This document shows positions 1 through 6,989 of a stretch of 44,708 nt of DNA, in pieces. Origin of the DNA: a virus; the IMG/VR virus record IMGVR_UViG_3300032144_000023, positions 1 to 44,708 of that record. One strand, given 5' to 3'. The position numbers and the translations under genes were made by a program. The notes under the pieces were generated by a model that saw only the letters and a program-made list of their open reading frames with translations, was not told the origin of the DNA and ran no database searches. Position 1 is the first letter of the stretch. The number at the start of each line of letters is the position of its first letter.

Positions 1-531
1 GTGTATCTCGCGGACGTTGCGTGGTGGCTACCACGTGAGAGCGGCACGATCGCGCAGGCCGCGATCGAAAGTGCGCTCATGCGTGACGCTGGAACTGGCC
101 TCTACATGGCAGGCAAGATTCTGTTGAGCGTTGGCGCGCCAGTGTCGGCAGATGACGCAGCGACAAAGGGATACGTGGACGCTGTGGCCGGCGCGGTCAG
201 CAGCACCTTCGCTTGGGCGAGCAACGCAGCCACGATCGCAGTCACTGGCACCGGCGCAGTAGCTGCAGCATCGAACACGATGACTGGCAACTGCACGCTG
301 ACCCTATTGGGCGGCGTCGATGGGGTGCGCGGGACGTTCTACGTCAAGCAGGACGGGACCGGCAGTCACACGCTGACATTGACCGCGTCAGGTCGCACGA
401 TCCTACGCGACACGGGCGTGACAGATGACAACCCGAGTGCCGGCGCCAACACTGTCACTGGGTACGAATACGAGTTCGTGACCGTCGTTGGCACCGCGTG
501 CGTACGCGTGAGGAAGATGCCGCTCGTATGA
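1..531 (+). CDS. C-terminal part of a tail fibre protein (5' end missing), alternative haplotype
   Basis: The reading frame is open from the first base, so the start lies outside the window and only the last 176 or so residues are seen. [11 protein letters not shown] motif near residue 50 is typical of phage fibre proteins and resembles [12 protein letters not shown] in the large fibre at 40683-43520. It is followed by a beta-rich domain of about 110 residues full of Thr, Gly and Val. Its stop overlaps the start of the collagen-like protein by 4 bp. The large fibre holds the same place before the other collagen-like copy, but the sequences otherwise do not match. It is therefore probably the equivalent gene from a related phage in the same sample, not a second gene of this phage. 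Confidence 0.7.
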   Translation: MYLADVAWWLPRESGTIAQAAIESALMRDAGTGLYMAGKILLSVGAPVSADDAATKGYVDAVAGAVSSTFAWASNAATIAVTGTGAVAAASNTMTGNCTLTLLGGVDGVRGTFYVKQDGTGSHTLTLTASGRTILRDTGVTDDNPSAGANTVTGYEYEFVTVVGTACVRVRKMPLV

Positions 532-1622
532 CTGACTTCGTTGTCGTCGTACCGTCTGCGCCGCTGCCGCCAAGCGTGATTGTCACGCCCACGAAGGCGC
601 TGACGGTCGACGTCACGCAGGAGCAAGGGCCGCAGGGACCCACGGGCGCGACTGGCGCGCAGGGGCCACAGGGTGAAGTCGGGCCGCAGGGCGAGACCGG
701 AGCGCAAGGGGAGCAGGGGCCGCAGGGTGACGTGGGGCCCGTCGGTGCCACGGGACCGCAAGGCGAAGTCGGCGCTACTGGTGCGCAAGGCCCGCAGGGG
801 GAGACGGGGGCTCAGGGGCCGCAGGGTGACGTCGGCGCTACCGGAGCGACAGGGCCGCAAGGTGAAGTCGGCCCGCAAGGCGAGACAGGCGCAACGGGGG
901 CAGCTGGGCCGAGCAATGTGATTCGAGAGTCAGGCGGTCCGACGGATCTAATCGTGGGGCTGTGGGCGGACGGGACATGGCTCAGGCGGTCAGGCGCAAC
1001 AGCAATCGGCGCGACGCCTAACGCGAGTGATGTGGGCGCAGCCGCAGCCACGCACGGAACGCAACACGCGCGTGGTGGCTCGGACATCGTGGTGGCGAGC
1101 AAGCTTTCGGAGTCGAGCGGGCCGACGACGTTGGACATAGGTGCCGTAGCGAGCGGCGAAGTGCTCACGCGCTCGGGCAGTAACGTCGTCGGAGCGAGCG
1201 CCACGTCTGTGGTCACGAGCGGGTGCATCAAGGCGCTGATTTACCTGAGCGCTGCCGCGAACTCTCACAACACCAGCGCGTGGGGGAAGGTGCCGCTCAA
1301 TGCGGTGTCGTTCGACACGGCGTCTTGCTGGAACGCGGCCAATTTGCGGTTTGTGCCTAACCGCGCAGGCTACTACATGGTGACCGCGCGGGTTCGGCGC
1401 AACAGCGCGGGTACACTCATAGTAGGGGTGTACCGAAGCGGCTCGTTCGGCTTGGCTGTCGGTGACGACATCCCGTCGGTAGCGTTGGCGTCGGCGGGCT
1501 CGGCGCTCATGTTCTGCAACGGCAGCACAGACTACATCGAGATGTATTGTTACAGCGCCGCGACGATAGCCTATACGACAGGGCTGTTCGACACGTACAT
1601 GACTATTGTCGGTCCGTTCTGA
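528..1622 (+). CDS. Collagen-like tail fibre protein with C1q-like C-terminal domain (variant A)
   Basis: A 364-residue protein. Residues 1-32 form a short N-terminal segment, about 33-130 are uninterrupted Gly-X-Y triplets ([12 protein letters not shown] type) that should form a collagen triple helix, and the last 230 or so residues are a linker plus a beta-sandwich resembling phage C1q-like tips. ATG 528 sits in the 4-bp overlap with the preceding stop and is preferred to an upstream GTG at 498. The protein at 43526-44611 is a close relative. The two are almost identical in the C-terminal half, while the N-terminus and the order of collagen triplets differ. Likely role: distal host-recognition fibre, inferred from position and architecture. 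Confidence 0.85.
   Translation: MTDFVVVVPSAPLPPSVIVTPTKALTVDVTQEQGPQGPTGATGAQGPQGEVGPQGETGAQGEQGPQGDVGPVGATGPQGEVGATGAQGPQGETGAQGPQGDVGATGATGPQGEVGPQGETGATGAAGPSNVIRESGGPTDLIVGLWADGTWLRRSGATAIGATPNASDVGAAAATHGTQHARGGSDIVVASKLSESSGPTTLDIGAVASGEVLTRSGSNVVGASATSVVTSGCIKALIYLSAAANSHNTSAWGKVPLNAVSFDTASCWNAANLRFVPNRAGYYMVTARVRRNSAGTLIVGVYRSGSFGLAVGDDIPSVALASAGSALMFCNGSTDYIEMYCYSAATIAYTTGLFDTYMTIVGPF
910..1622 (+). repeat. Near-identical repeat of 43899-44611 (linker and C1q-like domain)
   Basis: The 3' two thirds of the two collagen-like genes match almost base for base, with scattered substitutions (most visible between about 1210 and 1300), while the 5' collagen part is shuffled and the genes upstream are unrelated. 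Such a conserved 3' end next to a variable 5' end is a common anchor for fibre exchange by homologous recombination. Confidence 0.85.
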
Positions 1623-1719
1623 AGCGCACCACCATGCTGACACTCGACTTCACCCCTCCAAGCATCACCGTCCGCACCATCGTCGGAGCCTCGGTCGCGT
1701 TCAGCCTCACCGCGAAGAA
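1593..1719 (+). repeat. Exact 127-bp repeat of the contig end (44582-44708)
   Basis: Base 1592 (C) differs from its counterpart 44581 (T); from there to the last base of the window the sequences are identical over 127 positions. The repeat covers the end of the collagen-like gene and the start of the next gene. The exact length fits an assembler k-mer of 127, so it most likely marks the circle junction and not a biological duplication. Confidence 0.9.
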
Positions 1720-1987
1720 CGCCGATGGCTCGCTGTTCCCGCTCGCCGGGTACACGGTCACCGCGCCCTTCCTGCCGCGCGATGGGGTGGCGCCACCGGT
1801 CGATTCGCTGACCGTCGAGCTCACCGACGTCGCGACGCTGACATGCACGCTCACGGGTGAGCAGACGCAGCAGCTCGCCGCTGGCTACGTGCAGATGCCG
1901 CTCGTCTGGAACTGGGTCACCTGGCTTGTCAACGACGTTGAGCGCATCGCCCTGGTTCGCGGGGGGCTCTCACTCACGCTTCCCTGA
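1634..1987 (+). CDS. Small beta-rich protein at the end of the late operon
   Basis: A 117-residue protein starting at ATG 1634, 11 bp after the stop of the collagen-like gene. It is rich in Thr, Val and Leu in alternating hydrophobic strands (for example VAFSLTAKNADGS) and has a C-terminal segment with several Trp residues. This profile suits a compact Ig-like or fibre-associated domain. I do not recognise a named family. It is the last rightward gene before the integrase promoter region, and its first 86 bp reappear at the end of the window, so it belongs after the fibres in the closed genome. It could be a fibre chaperone or baseplate accessory. Confidence 0.7.
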   Translation: MLTLDFTPPSITVRTIVGASVAFSLTAKNADGSLFPLAGYTVTAPFLPRDGVAPPVDSLTVELTDVATLTCTLTGEQTQQLAAGYVQMPLVWNWVTWLVNDVERIALVRGGLSLTLP

Positions 1988-2008
1988 TCGAGTCAACGAC
2001 TTGTATCC

Positions 2009-2040
2009 ATGGTGACTTCACCATAACGTGTGACTTCACC
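2009..2040 (+). promoter_or_regulatory. Tandem operator palindromes in front of the integrase
   Basis: ATGGTGA-CT-TCACCAT (2009-2024) is a perfect palindrome with 7-bp arms. A second copy with one mismatch, TGTGA-CT-TCACC, follows at 2029-2040, 18 bp further on. The TCACCATA octamer recurs at 9887-9894 and 10923-10930. CATAAC at 2022-2027 could serve as a -10 box, but no good -35 is seen. Probable repressor sites controlling integrase expression; the identity of the repressor is inferred. Confidence 0.6.
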
Positions 2041-2081
2041 TGTCTCACTTCAGAGGCAGGCAACACAGAGTCACACGGACA

Positions 2082-3476
2082 ATGAGCAAAAAAAGCACTG
2101 GCACACGGACATACGCGACAGACGGTACGGTCATCCTGCGAATCAGCCTCCGGGGCGGGGTGAAGATCTCGGTGAGCCTGCTCCGCACCCTGGGCGACCC
2201 TCAGCTGGACTGGCTACAGAGCACCGTAAACGACTATGCCCGCGAGCTACACGCGGGTGGGGCCCTGTCGCGCAGCGGCATTCACGATGCCCTCGAGCGA
2301 GCTCTCACCGCTACCCGGGGCGTGCCCCCGGAGAAGCTGCGCGGTACCTGGCAGCGGATGATGGAGCGGGGGCTGCTCAGTACCCCCACGGTGGCCGAGG
2401 GTGAGGCAGCGCGGTTCGTGGATGGCAAGGTCATCGGACGGCCCACCGTGAAGGACATCGCGGGCTGGTGGCTGTCAGGTGACATCACCAAGCACCACCC
2501 GAAGATCGTACACCCCAAGCGCCACGACTACATCAAGCGCACGCTGGAGCTGTACGTGTACCCGGAGATCGGGGACATGTACGCTGACCAGGTCCAGGTG
2601 GAGCACTTCAACACAGTGTTCACCGCGCCCCGCCAGGCTCACCTCATGCGCAGCTCGCGCATACTCACCTGGCGATACATGACTCAGCTGATGTCACTGG
2701 CTGAGTACCCCTTGAAGGTCATTGAGCGCCGACCTAACTCAGCCGCGGCCAAGCCTGAGGAAGACACACGTGTGAACGCCTTCCTCCAGCCTGCCGACGT
2801 CAGCATCGTGTGCGGGTGTCAGAGCATCTCGGTACATGACCGGGTGTTCTACGGGTTCCTCGCTCAGGAGGGCACACGTGTGAGCGAAGCGCGTAGCCTG
2901 CGGTGGATGGACGTCTCTCTGATGGGAGCCACCGCGGTGCCGATGGTCAACGTGTACCGCACGAAGACAGACACCCGGGGGCGCTGGATCCTCGCCCCGG
3001 GAATGTGGGATGCGCTGCAGCGCTACCGGGAAAGGTTCCGCCAGGGTGAGCCTGACACCGCGCTCGTGTTCCAACCTACGTTTGCCCCCACCGACGAGGC
3101 ATGGGCCTTCCGCCGCCACCTCTGGCACGCCGGTGTGCGCCGCCCCGATCTCTTCGACCACGACCCCGCACGTCAGCAGTACCGGGTGCGCGCACATGAC
3201 CTCCGGGGTCTGTTCGTGACCGTGTGCTACGCAGCCGGGCAGACCGATGAGTACGTGCGCGCACGCACCGGCCACGCCGACGTCAAGATGCTTGACCTGT
3301 ACAAGAACCAGTCTGAGCTCCTGGTCGCCATGGGTCAGACGGCCTTCGCCCTGCTGACCGAGGTCATCCCGGAGTTGAGGACGGTCCCGGTACCCGCGGT
3401 GGCCATTAGACGTATTCAGACACCGAGGTGGAAGCTGCGAACTCAGAACCTCGAGATTCAGGCCGATCCAGCGTGA
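2082..3476 (+). CDS. int: Tyrosine-family site-specific integrase
   Basis: A 464-residue tyrosine recombinase that would insert the phage into the host chromosome at attB. The C-terminal catalytic domain holds the full set of active-site residues: Arg266 (GTRVSEARSLRW), Lys295 (RTKTDTRGRW), His372 and Arg375 (HDLRG), His398 (TGHAD) and nucleophile Tyr407 (LDLYKN). The middle third (about residues 125-230) looks like a SAM-like core-binding domain (DYIKRTLELYVYPEIGDMYADQV), and the Lys/Thr-rich N-terminus may bind arm sites. The gene stands alone, with two operator palindromes upstream and an attP candidate plus a terminator downstream. No clear Shine-Dalgarno precedes ATG 2082. Confidence 0.95.
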   Translation: MSKKSTGTRTYATDGTVILRISLRGGVKISVSLLRTLGDPQLDWLQSTVNDYARELHAGGALSRSGIHDALERALTATRGVPPEKLRGTWQRMMERGLLSTPTVAEGEAARFVDGKVIGRPTVKDIAGWWLSGDITKHHPKIVHPKRHDYIKRTLELYVYPEIGDMYADQVQVEHFNTVFTAPRQAHLMRSSRILTWRYMTQLMSLAEYPLKVIERRPNSAAAKPEEDTRVNAFLQPADVSIVCGCQSISVHDRVFYGFLAQEGTRVSEARSLRWMDVSLMGATAVPMVNVYRTKTDTRGRWILAPGMWDALQRYRERFRQGEPDTALVFQPTFAPTDEAWAFRRHLWHAGVRRPDLFDHDPARQQYRVRAHDLRGLFVTVCYAAGQTDEYVRARTGHADVKMLDLYKNQSELLVAMGQTAFALLTEVIPELRTVPVPAVAIRRIQTPRWKLRTQNLEIQADPA

Positions 3477-3587
3477 CCCTCAGTACTTCACGATGGAGCA
3501 TCTACAGCATACGAAGCCCGAGCAACTGCGGGAACTTACCCGAGATACACGCGTCCAGGAACTCCATAGTCACCCCTAGTGAACCCT

Positions 3588-3611
3588 GATTAGACTCGTA
3601 CACGTCTAATC
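3588..3611. other. Candidate attP core (inverted repeat with 8-bp spacer)
   Basis: GATTAGAC (3588-3595) and GTCTAATC (3604-3611) form perfect 8-bp inverted arms around an 8-bp spacer, 112 bp after the integrase stop. This geometry (short inverted core sites flanking a 7-8 bp overlap) is typical of tyrosine recombinase crossover sites. The sequence just beyond (CGATTCCCC) loosely resembles a tRNA T-arm, a usual attB target, but I could not complete a tRNA 3' end. The assignment is an inference from geometry and position. Confidence 0.45.
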
Positions 3612-3636
3612 GATTCCCCTGGACACCTGGAAAAAC

Positions 3637-3672
3637 ACGACCCCGGCTGGTCTCACGATCAGCCGGGGTCGT
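3637..3672. terminator. Strong bidirectional hairpin terminator downstream of the integrase
   Basis: Perfect 13-bp arms ACGACCCCGGCTG (3637-3649) and CAGCCGGGGTCGT (3660-3672) enclose a 10-base loop. An A-run (3631-3635) before the left arm gives a U-tract for leftward transcription; rightward, a T-containing stretch follows. It separates the integrase unit from the leftward gene at 3840-4157. Confidence 0.75.
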
Positions 3673-3839
3673 CTGTCAATAGGGGTCACGGTGGTGCAGG
3701 ATGCGCGGGATGCGGTTCCTGGGGATATGGCAGTCGCTCGTACTCAGTGCGCGGCAAGCTGAGCTCGCTCACCTGGCCGAGCTCAGGCGCCTGCGGGGGT
3801 CCCTGTACTCCCTGCAGTGCCCGCTGAGCACCTCCGCGA
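3673..3839. other. No confident gene
   Basis: Two weak frames overlap here: a rightward one from ATG 3701, which would run antisense through the conserved leftward gene, and a leftward one from ATG 3874 ending at 3686 (62 residues, Pro-rich). Neither has a convincing ribosome binding site or recognisable sequence. Nothing else is seen. Confidence 0.4.
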
Positions 3840-4157
3840 CTACACCAGCTCCTGCGCCGGCAGGCTGGCCACACATGCCTGAGCCAGCGACTCTGGGGCG
3901 CCGATGTGCTGCGCTACGCGCCTAATCGCGGCAGCGACGTCCTCCCGGGGGTCGAGGCGCTCACCGCCAGCGATCTCCCGCTGACCGCCCACGTCGTGGG
4001 TCCCGTACACCAGCTTCCGCCCATCGGCGTGAGCGCGCACGTACAGCGTGTGGGTCCGGGCTGCATCGCGGTGCGTCGCGCGCGCGACCGGTGGCCAGTT
4101 GTCCTGCTCGATGCGCACCGGGGGCTCGTGTGTGAGCGTGATGATCCGTGTAGTCAC
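3840..4157 (-). CDS. Conserved phage hypothetical protein
   Basis: A 105-residue leftward protein. The segment EQDNWPPVARA followed by LYVRAHADGRKLVYG resembles a small protein often seen in Gram-negative prophages, in which a 'DNWPVIA' stretch precedes a 'VRxHADGRxxVYG' stretch. No function is known to me. The mix of a beta-rich middle and a helical C-terminus (DVAAAIRRVAQHIGAPESLAQAC) suggests a compact soluble protein. It diverges from the lipoprotein gene at 4227 and points toward the terminator at 3637-3672. The resemblance is from memory of the family. Confidence 0.7.
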   Translation of the reverse strand: MTTRIITLTHEPPVRIEQDNWPPVARATHRDAARTHTLYVRAHADGRKLVYGTHDVGGQREIAGGERLDPREDVAAAIRRVAQHIGAPESLAQACVASLPAQELV

Positions 4158-4226
4158 TGTGTAGCTCCTGTGTATCGCGTGAGCGATGCTTCCAGCCTAC
4201 CGGGGTTGGACGGTACGATCGAGGCC

Positions 4227-4913
4227 ATGCAGTACCGCCACGTCGCCACGCTCCTCCTCCTCACCGCATGCGAAGCCGCTGACCCCACCGCCGCTGAGCC
4301 CGAGCCCGACCTCACCGAGCTCACCGGCGCTGCCGGCGCCCCGGCCACCGCCACGGTCACCGACCCCGCGACCAGCTGCCCGGTGTGTCCGGCGCCGGCC
4401 AAGCCCACGGTGTGCCCCGCCCCGGCTGCCGCTCCTAGCTGCCCGGCGCAGGTAGAGTGCCCAGCTCCGGTGACGTGCCCGGCGCCGGCAGCGCCCACGG
4501 AGTGCCCTGACCCGTACCCCACGATGCCCACGACGTACGGGGCGGCGGACGCCTGGCCGGTGCCGACCGATCACCCTCACGGGCTCAGCACCTTCTGTCA
4601 CGTGACAATACCCACCCTCGAGCTGAAGCGCCCTGATGGGACCGAGGGCACCACGGTGGTCGACGTCGGCTGCGGTGAGGTCAATGACCCGCGCTGGAAC
4701 CACCTCAATATCCGCTACTCACAGACCCGCACGCGCATCGACCCCGACACCGGGGCTATCAGTCAGGTCACCTCAGAGCGCGGCTGCTACGGGCCCCACG
4801 GCGCCGACGCTGCGGACACCTGCGTGGCGGGGACGAAGTGTTACGTCGACTACTGGATCCCCACCTCCGGGCTCGCGATGCGTACAGCGTGGGGCACCTG
4901 TCTGGCGCGGTGA
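4227..4913 (+). CDS. Predicted lipoprotein with Cys/Pro repeats (lysogenic-conversion candidate)
   Basis: A 228-residue protein starting at ATG 4227. Translation upstream of this ATG in the same frame has no coding character. A short hydrophobic stretch (VATLLLLTAC) ends in a lipobox with lipidated Cys15, so the mature protein should be anchored in the envelope. Residues about 35-100 are a low-complexity linker of repeated CPAPA/CPAP units with regularly spaced cysteines. The C-terminal 120 or so residues look like a compact secreted domain with further cysteines (FCHVTIP, DVGCGEV, RGCYGPHG, DTCVAGTKCYVDYW). It lies outside the structural and replication modules next to the integrase, which suits a gene expressed in the lysogen, perhaps altering surface receptors or excluding other phages. 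That role is inferred. Confidence 0.75.
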   Translation: MQYRHVATLLLLTACEAADPTAAEPEPDLTELTGAAGAPATATVTDPATSCPVCPAPAKPTVCPAPAAAPSCPAQVECPAPVTCPAPAAPTECPDPYPTMPTTYGAADAWPVPTDHPHGLSTFCHVTIPTLELKRPDGTEGTTVVDVGCGEVNDPRWNHLNIRYSQTRTRIDPDTGAISQVTSERGCYGPHGADAADTCVAGTKCYVDYWIPTSGLAMRTAWGTCLAR

Positions 4914-4978
4914 CCGGCGCTCACCGAAGTCGTGTGACTACCGTTGTGTTCTCGGGGGACCGAAGAGAACGTAGTCAT

Positions 4979-5332
4979 ATGACGAAGTCACGCCGCCTCA
5001 AAACCCCCACTAACAAGTACGCCACGTACACCGACTCCGACCTGCATCTCATTGCCACGCAGGGCGGCAGTAACGACGAAGCCCGGCTGGCTGCCCGCGC
5101 TGAGTTCGAGCGCCGCGCAGCTCAGCGAGCGACCGACCGCGCTGACACGCAGCGCCGGGAGACAGCCGCGCTCGACGTCACGATCCTCGAGATCGCGCGC
5201 AGGTTCTGCCGACAGGACCTCGACACGCTGAGCATGCGCAACAGTGACCGCCTCGACTTTATCGAGGTCAGCCGCGCAGGGCTCGCCGACGCACTCCGGG
5301 CAGCCTACGCAGCGGGGCGCGCAGCCAAGTAG
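4979..5332 (+). CDS. DUF6900-type small protein
   Basis: A 117-residue protein. ATG 4979 is preferred to an in-frame start at 4838 because the upstream stretch overlaps the lipoprotein gene and lacks coding character. The N-terminal half is basic and helical (AARAEFERRAAQRATDRA). The C-terminal 50 residues match the DUF6900 pattern seen in many phage and plasmid proteins: ILEIARRFC, DTLSMRNSDRLDFIEVS, then LADALRAAYAAG. The domain has no established biochemical role that I know of. The gene ends 19 bp before a convergent terminator. Confidence 0.75.
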   Translation: MTKSRRLKTPTNKYATYTDSDLHLIATQGGSNDEARLAARAEFERRAAQRATDRADTQRRETAALDVTILEIARRFCRQDLDTLSMRNSDRLDFIEVSRAGLADALRAAYAAGRAAK

Positions 5333-5350
5333 CTCACGGCCCACCGGGCT

Positions 5351-5383
5351 CAGCGGGGCGCCTCTCACCGGGGCGCCCCGCTG
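5351..5383. terminator. Convergent bidirectional terminator
   Basis: Perfect 12-bp arms CAGCGGGGCGCC (5351-5362) and GGCGCCCCGCTG (5372-5383) around a 9-base loop, between the rightward gene ending at 5332 and the leftward operon ending at 5398. The U-tract is weak (CCGTTTC on the right). Confidence 0.7.
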
Positions 5384-5397
5384 CCGTTTCGGGCCCC

Positions 5398-5616
5398 TCA
5401 GTCCTGCGTTCCCCCGGGGTCCGTGCGGTGAGACAGGGCAGCCCGTACAGCCGCGTCCTTCGCCTCGAGGAGCTTCCTCAGCGCCACCGTGCGCTCCGGG
5501 CTCCGCGCGATGGTGCGCACCACCCACTCAGCGAGTGAGGCGAACGGGGCGCTGTACTGCTGCAGCTCAGCGGGCAGGTGCTCGTAGCGGAAGAACTGTT
5601 CGATCTGGTCAGCCAT
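5398..5616 (-). CDS. Acb2/Tad1-like small helical protein (candidate anti-CBASS/Thoeris sponge)
   Basis: A 72-residue protein with a good Shine-Dalgarno (AGGAGA, 5 bases before the ATG). IEQFFRYEHLP is followed by two predicted helices, the second reading ERTVALRKLLEAKDAAVRA. The layout of a short aromatic N-terminus, a helix LAEWVV and then an (E/D)RT.ALRKL.EAK.A..RA helix matches the Acb2/Tad1 hairpin family as I remember it. Characterised members (for example phage T4 Vs.4) bind cyclic dinucleotides or gcADPR and blunt CBASS or Thoeris immunity. It is the last gene of the leftward early operon, a suitable place for an early-expressed counter-defence protein. Ligand binding here is inferred from family resemblance only; some relatives are annotated merely as hypothetical. 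Confidence 0.55.
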   Translation of the reverse strand: MADQIEQFFRYEHLPAELQQYSAPFASLAEWVVRTIARSPERTVALRKLLEAKDAAVRAALSHRTDPGGTQD

Positions 5617-5625
5617 GTATGTCTC

Positions 5626-5865
5626 CTAGCGTAGTAGTCCACAGTCAATCAGGATCTGGTCGTATTCATCACGGGGCGCCACGCTGGGCGCGCTGCGGGT
5701 GGTGCGCACCGCCGCCATGAAGACAGCCGCGTCCACCCCGGAGCAGCGCCGGCTGAGCTGAGCCATGCGGATGCCGTTGGCCTTCGCGAATCGCTTCACC
5801 GCAGCCCACGGCATACCCGTGACCGCCTCGGCGTTGCGCGCTGTGATGATTAGCGGCTGAGTCAT
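5626..5865 (-). CDS. Small DNA-binding protein (excisionase-like HTH candidate)
   Basis: A 79-residue protein whose ATG overlaps the stop of the RecD2 helicase part by 4 bp (ATGA). Residues 5-35 (LIITARNAEAVTGMPWAAVKRFAKANG) read like a winged or MerR/AlpA-type helix-turn-helix. The remainder is short and polar, and the C-terminus ends DEYDQILIDCGLLR. Size and fold would fit a recombination directionality factor or a small regulator. It is not next to the integrase, so excisionase is only one option. Confidence 0.6.
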   Translation of the reverse strand: MTQPLIITARNAEAVTGMPWAAVKRFAKANGIRMAQLSRRCSGVDAAVFMAAVRTTRSAPSVAPRDEYDQILIDCGLLR

Positions 5866-6989
5866 GCTGCCGCCCCACGGAGGCGGTCAGCGAGCCCGGT
5901 GAGGCGGTGGCCGCCCTTCGAGCGCAGCCCCGTGTTCAGACCCCGCATGTCGCCCACCAGGGTCACGTGCACCTTCGCACGCGTGATCGCGGTGTACAGC
6001 AGTGTTCGGTCGAGCATGTGACTGTGACTCGAGTGCGCTACGACAATCACACGCTCGTATTCGCTGCCCTGCACCCGGTGCACGCTGAGCGCATACGCGA
6101 GCTCCAGATCCCGCGGGCTCGAGCGGGTCACGCGCTCGAGCTCAGGCCAGCGCACCACCAGCTCGCCGCCATCGCTCGGGCCCACGATGACTCCGATCTC
6201 GCCGTTCATCACGTCCAGGTCGTAGTCGTTGCGCGTCTGAATCACGCGGTGCCCGGGGCCAGGCATGTGATCGGGCTGCCCGTCGACCGCGGGTGCGAGG
6301 CAGCGGTTTAGCGCGTCGATGCCGCAGGTGCCGCTGTACATCGGGGCGATGACCTGGGCGCCTTCGGGCAGCGCGCGCGCGGACACCTCCGCCACCACGC
6401 GCTCGGCCGACTCGCACTCGACCCAGGTATCCGGGGTGAGCTCGGGGACATCACCCTCGAGCACGCGCGGGGCGTTGCGAACTACCCAGCTGCCGGCAGC
6501 CGCGCGATGCTGTGTGGCCAGCCGGCAGACGGGCACACGCCCCGATGCAATGAGGTCACGGAAGAAGGTGCCGAGCCCCACCGGGGGCAGCTGGTCCGCA
6601 TCACCGACCAGCACCAGGCGACTCTGTGAGGTCCCGTTGAGCAGCGCCACCGTGAGCTCGTAGTCGAGCATGGATGACTCGTCGACGATGACCCAGTCAG
6701 CGCGCAGCGGGTTCCGCAGGTTGAATGTCCACCCGTGGCTGCCCCGCCACCCGAGCATCCGGTGCAGCGTGCGCGCAGGGAACCCGGTGGCCTGAGCCAT
6801 CCTGCGCGCAGCCTTCCCGGTGGGCGCGGCGAGCTCGATGACCGAGCCCTGCGGCAGCGCTGCGATCGCTGCGCGCATGGTGGTGGTCTTGCCTGAGCCC
6901 GGTGGTCCGGTGATCACCACCAGGCGTTCGCTGAGAATGGCCGCTACCGCAGCAGCCTGTTGAGGATCGAGGTCACCCGAGCCGATCAT
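5862..6989 (-). CDS. RecD2-like helicase, ATPase/helicase half (separate gene)
   Basis: A 375-residue SF1B helicase motor. It has Walker A GPPGSGKTT near residue 27, Walker B IVDESSML, motif GDADQLPPVG, SVHRVQGSEYERV (motif V region) and LLYTAITRAK (motif VI). In ordinary RecD2 these follow an N-terminal OB/HhH part in the same chain; here that part is encoded by the preceding gene. ATG 6987-6989 has a good Shine-Dalgarno (GGAGG, 6 bases upstream) inside the end of the upstream frame, with a 17-bp overlap. Two coupled polypeptides are therefore more likely than a frameshifted single protein. Expected role: 5'-3' DNA unwinding in replication, repair or recombination, with the RecB-like nuclease of the same operon. 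Confidence 0.85.
   Translation of the reverse strand: MIGSGDLDPQQAAAVAAILSERLVVITGPPGSGKTTTMRAAIAALPQGSVIELAAPTGKAARRMAQATGFPARTLHRMLGWRGSHGWTFNLRNPLRADWVIVDESSMLDYELTVALLNGTSQSRLVLVGDADQLPPVGLGTFFRDLIASGRVPVCRLATQHRAAAGSWVVRNAPRVLEGDVPELTPDTWVECESAERVVAEVSARALPEGAQVIAPMYSGTCGIDALNRCLAPAVDGQPDHMPGPGHRVIQTRNDYDLDVMNGEIGVIVGPSDGGELVVRWPELERVTRSSPRDLELAYALSVHRVQGSEYERVIVVAHSSHSHMLDRTLLYTAITRAKVHVTLVGDMRGLNTGLRSKGGHRLTGLADRLRGAAA

Noticed and set aside
366-878. Long leftward frames opposite the collagen repeats (also 43517-43867)
   Set aside because: They are the antisense of Gly-X-Y coding DNA, which is free of stops in several frames; products are Arg/Pro/Ser repeats.
1-1622. True tandem duplication of the fibre module
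   Set aside because: The exact 127-bp end match and the partial first gene point to an assembly junction with two haplotypes; a real duplication needs long-read support.
2030-2404. Rightward frame inside the integrase promoter and 5' end
   Set aside because: It overlaps the well-supported integrase in another frame and has no coding character.
3604-3632. Possible tRNA 3' end near the attP candidate
   Set aside because: A T-arm-like string is present but no full T-stem, acceptor end or CCA could be matched; noted only as a hint.
3701-3925. Rightward 74-residue frame
   Set aside because: It runs antisense into the conserved leftward gene at 3840-4157 and lacks a ribosome site.
4909-4925. GGTGA and TCACC flanking 7 bases at the end of the lipoprotein gene
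   Set aside because: The spacing differs from the 2-base spacer of the operator set, and it includes the stop codon; probably chance or a weak hairpin.
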